A stretch of DNA of 64,000 bases. Origin: Flavobacterium flavigenum. GTDB lineage: Bacteria > Bacteroidota > Bacteroidia > Flavobacteriales > Flavobacteriaceae. Of this stretch, positions 60,833-64,000 are shown one piece after another. A program made the translations under genes and the position numbers. The stretch is from the NCBI RefSeq assembly GCF_027111255.2, contig NZ_CP114285.2, forward strand, positions 3,968,001 through 4,032,000, given 5' to 3'. The notes below the pieces were generated by a model. That model saw only the letters and a list, made by a program, of their open reading frames with translations. It was not told the origin of the DNA and ran no database searches. The first letter of the stretch is position 1; every line of letters starts with the position of its first letter.

Positions 60833-63800
60833 TATTTTGTACCTTTAAATTTATTAATTAATTTATTGTTATAATAAACATTCCATGTGCCATACTCTAC
60901 TCCTAATTCCCAACTTCCAATGAATCCAAGGAAGCTTTCAGCATAATATTTATTGCTTGCTCCAATCACAGTTAGTCCTTCAAAAGCATCAGACATTTTT
61001 TGCGCAAAACCGTTAGCTCTTCCTGCATTACATGCCTTTAAAACTAAAGTTAATTTTCCACCATATAATCTAAAATTTCTCCATTCCGGACTTGCTTTCT
61101 TGAGAGCAAGATCTAATCCGTTGGCTGTGCTTATAGCTCCATTATTTGCCAAAATATAATCTTCAGTAGCGTGTGCATATACAATGACAACACCTTTAAT
61201 CTTTGTGTTATCCTTATTAGCATAATGATATAGTGGACCGCCTTGATCCTTGGGATACCAATTTATAGGTTTACCCTTATTGCTATTCTTTAATGAAATT
61301 TGAGCGCCAGAGGGTTGTTTAGAAAATATATTATTTATTCCCGAAAAGCTAGCTGTATTTAGATTAATATAACTACTCAAATTTGGTGGTGGCCCGTCTC
61401 CGCCACCAAACCATTTAGAAATACTTTTTCCCCAGTTTTTTAAATTTAAATTTTTATCTCCCCATTCTGAGACTCCCCATTTTCTAAAACTTATATTTTC
61501 ATTCGCCCAGTCTTTAATTCCCCAGCTATCCCAATTATTTACTATCGTAGAAAATACGCCACCTATGATACCTTGTTGAGTATCACTTGGACCATTACCA
61601 TTATTCTCCTGAATTTTAGGAGGATTGTTATTTGGACAAAAATCACAATTTGCAAAATTCCCGCTAGGATCCGTATACAACAACGGATTATTTAAAACAT
61701 ACCCATACTGGTTGTAATTCTGGGTATTGGCAGGATCCTGTATATAATTGTCAACCTGTAAGAACCTGTGAATTAAAGGATCATACAACCTGGCGTTCAT
61801 ATTAATCAGTCCAACACTTTGCAGATGCTCATGACCAGTATAGCCTCTGTCCAGAACAGTTAATCCGTTAAGAGTATTACCCGCTCCGTCCTGTACTTTT
61901 ATAAGGTCGCCCCAGGCATCAAATAATCTTTTTTCTACAACCGTACCGGCATCATTGGTGATGGCCAAAATGGTTCCCTGATAATCACGGTGTAAATATA
62001 AATAATTTGCAGGGTTTATACCATCACTTTTTACGGCAATAGGAGCAGTGTAGCCATCACCTCCAATATAGGTTACAAATTCTATAGCACCAGTGGTGAT
62101 GTTTTGTTTAACTTCCATACTGCCGTCAGCAGCATAATGTTTACGTAATGGTCTTAATTCTTTGTCTTCCAAACCGCCGTAATACATGGTACTACGCTGG
62201 TTGTCGTCATTGTAAGTAAAACTAATTTTCTCAATTCCAGTTTCCTCAATCTGGATAGGGCTTTTAAAGGCGTTATACGTAATATTCAATTTGCGTTCAG
62301 TTGTAGGGGCATTGCTGGTTTTACGGATTTGCACATCATCAAACCAGACATTGCCTTGTGCATTATTGTCTAAACGTAAGCGTATTCTTTTTACACCGGC
62401 GGGTACCAGAAAGGTTTTGGTTATTTGGGTCCATGCACCGGTAACATTGCTGACTACGTTATCATGTGTAATAGTATTGAGCCCGTCCTCCATAAACAAA
62501 AACAGCTGTGTCTCTGGACCGTCACTATACACCCACGCCGAATACGTATACTCTGTTGGAACCGCATTATCAATTGCAATCCATTTATCTGAAAAAACGT
62601 ACTGTTCGGTAGTAGTGGTATTGGATAATTTTAAAGTGTTTTTTCCTTCTCCATGTGGCGTTTTGGTATCGTCATAACTAAAAAAGTTGGTATTAGGATG
62701 TTTTTCTGTTCCCCATCCGGTTCGGCTTTCCATACTGTCATGATAGATGCCTTCTCTGTTGGCATAATAGCCTGTCGCTTCCGGGTTTAGTGTGATGGCT
62801 GTATTCTGGTATTTTTTGTTCGGATCATAATCGTAAGTGCCCAGATTATTGCTAGTTATTTTTCCTGAAGCATCATAAGTTTGAGTTTCCTGAACGCCGT
62901 ATTTGTTCGTAAATTCTTTTAATCGGCCCAGTTCGTCATAGTCAAAATCCTCTGTATAATTGCCAAATGCGCTATTAATACGCTGGTCCAGATTGTCTGT
63001 ATTTTTATCAAATTTAGTGGTAAGCGTGAGGATATTGCCTATTGGTTGTGTGGTTTTATCATGCTGTATTTTAGATAAATAACCGTCTGTATCATAAGTG
63101 TTGGTCATTTTAATGCCATTTCCTGTGATGCTCTCAAGTAGCTGTCCCTTAGCGCTAACGGTATTGACCTGCCATAATACTTTGTTGTTTATATCAAGAA
63201 TCTGATACAAAGCACCATTTTTATAAACGTTTTTAGTAACGACAGTACTGCTTTTTCCACCGGCCTCGGCAGTTTTTGTTTCGGTAATAACCCTTCCCAA
63301 GCCATCATAATCAAGATCTCGGGTAAATTTATAAGAACCGGTTTTTTGTTCTGTAATAGAGGTTGGACGTTTAAATGTAGGATCGTAAATGATAGAAGTC
63401 AAAATATCATTTGCCCCGGAAGGCTCATTTAAATCTTTGTAACTTATAGTCAACGGTAATTTTGTACCATCATAGGTATATGTGGTTTCACTGTTGGTAT
63501 CCGCTCCTGTCACTGTTTTTTTAGTGGGTCTTCCGCTTGGATCACGGGTAATGGTCGTTTTTACATTGCCATTTTGGGAGGTTTCTTCTTCAAGTTCTCC
63601 CCAGTCATTGTGTTTATATTTGAATGTACCTGCCGAAGGGTCAATTAGGGCTGTTTTTTGACCCCAGCCATCCTGCTCCATATCAATACTAATGCCATTG
63701 TAACGGGTTTGTTTTAAATTCCCGTTGGCGAAGTAGGAATAATTGATTGTCCCGCCCAGTGTTTCGTCAGTAGAAATTACATTACCCACTGCGTTTTTAG

Positions 63801-63999
63801 TGATGGTTTTGGTTTTTAAGCCATCGGTAACAGTAGAGACAAGTCCTGGTGGATAATTGGCAGTTGTTGTTCTTTGATTAAACAGTTTTGTTTCTGTTGG
63901 CCTGCCGTACATATCAAACTTGGTTTCATTCCATTGGGTAGGAGTGGATCCAAAGTAGGGTTCACTGGTTTTATAAATGCGATCATAGATATCATATAA
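60832..63999 (-). CDS. Rhs-repeat polymorphic toxin, C-terminal part (cut by right edge) with caspase-like tip
   Basis: The frame is open to the right edge, so more than 1050 residues are visible and the start lies beyond the window; the Met at 63912 is internal. YD/Rhs repeats fill the first 600 visible residues (YDADGLGR-like units such as YDGLGRVITE, YDYDPNKKY). A carbohydrate-binding-like insert (VPAGVKRIRLRLDNNAQGNVWFDDVQIRK) lies in the middle. The Rhs core ends with DRGYTGHEHL, MNARLYDPLIHRFLQVDN and NNPLLYTDPSGN. The C-terminal tip, after PPPNLSSY, contains VVIVYAHATED (His914 from the Met at 63912) and LVLKACNAG (Cys961), a pattern like clan CD (caspase-like) peptidases. Confidence 0.88.
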   Translation of the reverse strand, partial: LYDIYDRIYKTSEPYFGSTPTQWNETKFDMYGRPTETKLFNQRTTTANYPPGLVSTVTDGLKTKTITKNAVGNVISTDETLGGTINYSYFANGNLKQTRYNGISIDMEQDGWGQKTALIDPSAGTFKYKHNDWGELEEETSQNGNVKTTITRDPSGRPTKKTVTGADTNSETTYTYDGTKLPLTISYKDLNEPSGANDILTSIIYDPTFKRPTSITEQKTGSYKFTRDLDYDGLGRVITETKTAEAGGKSSTVVTKNVYKNGALYQILDINNKVLWQVNTVSAKGQLLESITGNGIKMTNTYDTDGYLSKIQHDKTTQPIGNILTLTTKFDKNTDNLDQRINSAFGNYTEDFDYDELGRLKEFTNKYGVQETQTYDASGKITSNNLGTYDYDPNKKYQNTAITLNPEATGYYANREGIYHDSMESRTGWGTEKHPNTNFFSYDDTKTPHGEGKNTLKLSNTTTTEQYVFSDKWIAIDNAVPTEYTYSAWVYSDGPETQLFLFMEDGLNTITHDNVVSNVTGAWTQITKTFLVPAGVKRIRLRLDNNAQGNVWFDDVQIRKTSNAPTTERKLNITYNAFKSPIQIEETGIEKISFTYNDDNQRSTMYYGGLEDKELRPLRKHYAADGSMEVKQNITTGAIEFVTYIGGDGYTAPIAVKSDGINPANYLYLHRDYQGTILAITNDAGTVVEKRLFDAWGDLIKVQDGAGNTLNGLTVLDRGYTGHEHLQSVGLINMNARLYDPLIHRFLQVDNYIQDPANTQNYNQYGYVLNNPLLYTDPSGNFANCDFCPNNNPPKIQENNGNGPSDTQQGIIGGVFSTIVNNWDSWGIKDWANENISFRKWGVSEWGDKNLNLKNWGKSISKWFGGGDGPPPNLSSYINLNTASFSGINNIFSKQPSGAQISLKNSNKGKPINWYPKDQGGPLYHYANKDNTKIKGVVIVYAHATEDYILANNGAISTANGLDLALKKASPEWRNFRLYGGKLTLVLKACNAGRANGFAQKMSDAFEGLTVIGASNKYYAESFLGFIGSWELGVEYGTWNVYYNNKLINKFKGTK

Positions 64000-64000
64000 A

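Noticed and set aside
1..64000. CRISPR array or prophage
   Set aside because: No regularly spaced direct repeats and no phage structural or integrase genes were seen.

Overview
The window looks like a chromosomal segment of a member of the Bacteroidota, most likely Flavobacterium or a close relative. The evidence is the AT-rich DNA, the complete gldKLMN gliding and type IX secretion locus, Bacteroidota-only families (DUF4494, DUF983 next to an oxidoreductase), promoters of the TTG-N(17-23)-TAnnTTTG type, and few Shine-Dalgarno sequences. No rRNA, CRISPR array or complete insertion sequence was seen. One tRNA gene is present.

Layout. (1) 1-9.7 kb: the end of the division and cell-wall cluster, murD (cut by the window edge), ftsW, murG, murC, ftsQ, ftsA, ftsZ, then a YqeY-like gene and tRNA-Arg(UCG). 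(2) 9.9-16.6 kb: poorly characterised genes (two membrane proteins, DUF4494, DUF3754/TMEM143-like, secreted proteins), a 31-codon membrane miniprotein and non-coding stretches. (3) 16.8-20.8 kb: DoxX-like protein, SulP transporter, AraC regulator and short-chain dehydrogenase. (4) 20.9-28.7 kb, minus strand: groES-groEL, then secG, a TPR protein, lptE, a sigma-54 activator, a GxxExxY gene and miaB. (5) 29.2-39.4 kb: topA, an arginase-fold protein that has lost its metal ligands, gldKLMN, a FAD oxidoreductase and DUF983. (6) 39.7-52.1 kb: a twelve-gene tellurium-type (Ter) stress island on the plus strand plus terC. (7) 52.4-58.7 kb: ABC-F ATPase, App1-like phosphatase, lipid kinase, GNAT protein, DUF1761, a possible 27-codon transcription unit and a 101-residue protein. 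(8) 58.8-64 kb, minus strand: an Rhs polymorphic-toxin locus with a main rhs gene (cut by the right edge), a coupled lipoprotein, a decayed orphan Rhs C-terminal cassette and a second lipoprotein.

How the genes work together. The first cluster makes and polymerises lipid II and builds the Z-ring. gldK-N encode the core motor and outer ring of type IX secretion. The Ter island joins five TerD-family calcium-binding proteins, TelA, two VWA proteins (TerY type), a PP2C phosphatase and an atypical kinase (a phospho-signalling triad), and a HAD phosphatase with a phosphoribosyltransferase (a small nucleotide-like metabolism module). The Rhs locus carries a C-terminal domain that looks caspase-like, with its candidate immunity lipoprotein overlapping the toxin stop codon by one base.

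The most interesting regions are the Ter island, the Rhs toxin with its silent cassette, a promoter-miniORF-terminator unit at 58.1-58.3 kb, and a GxxExxY gene bracketed by inverted arrays of a short repeat. All family names rest on recognition of motifs by eye; no search was run.
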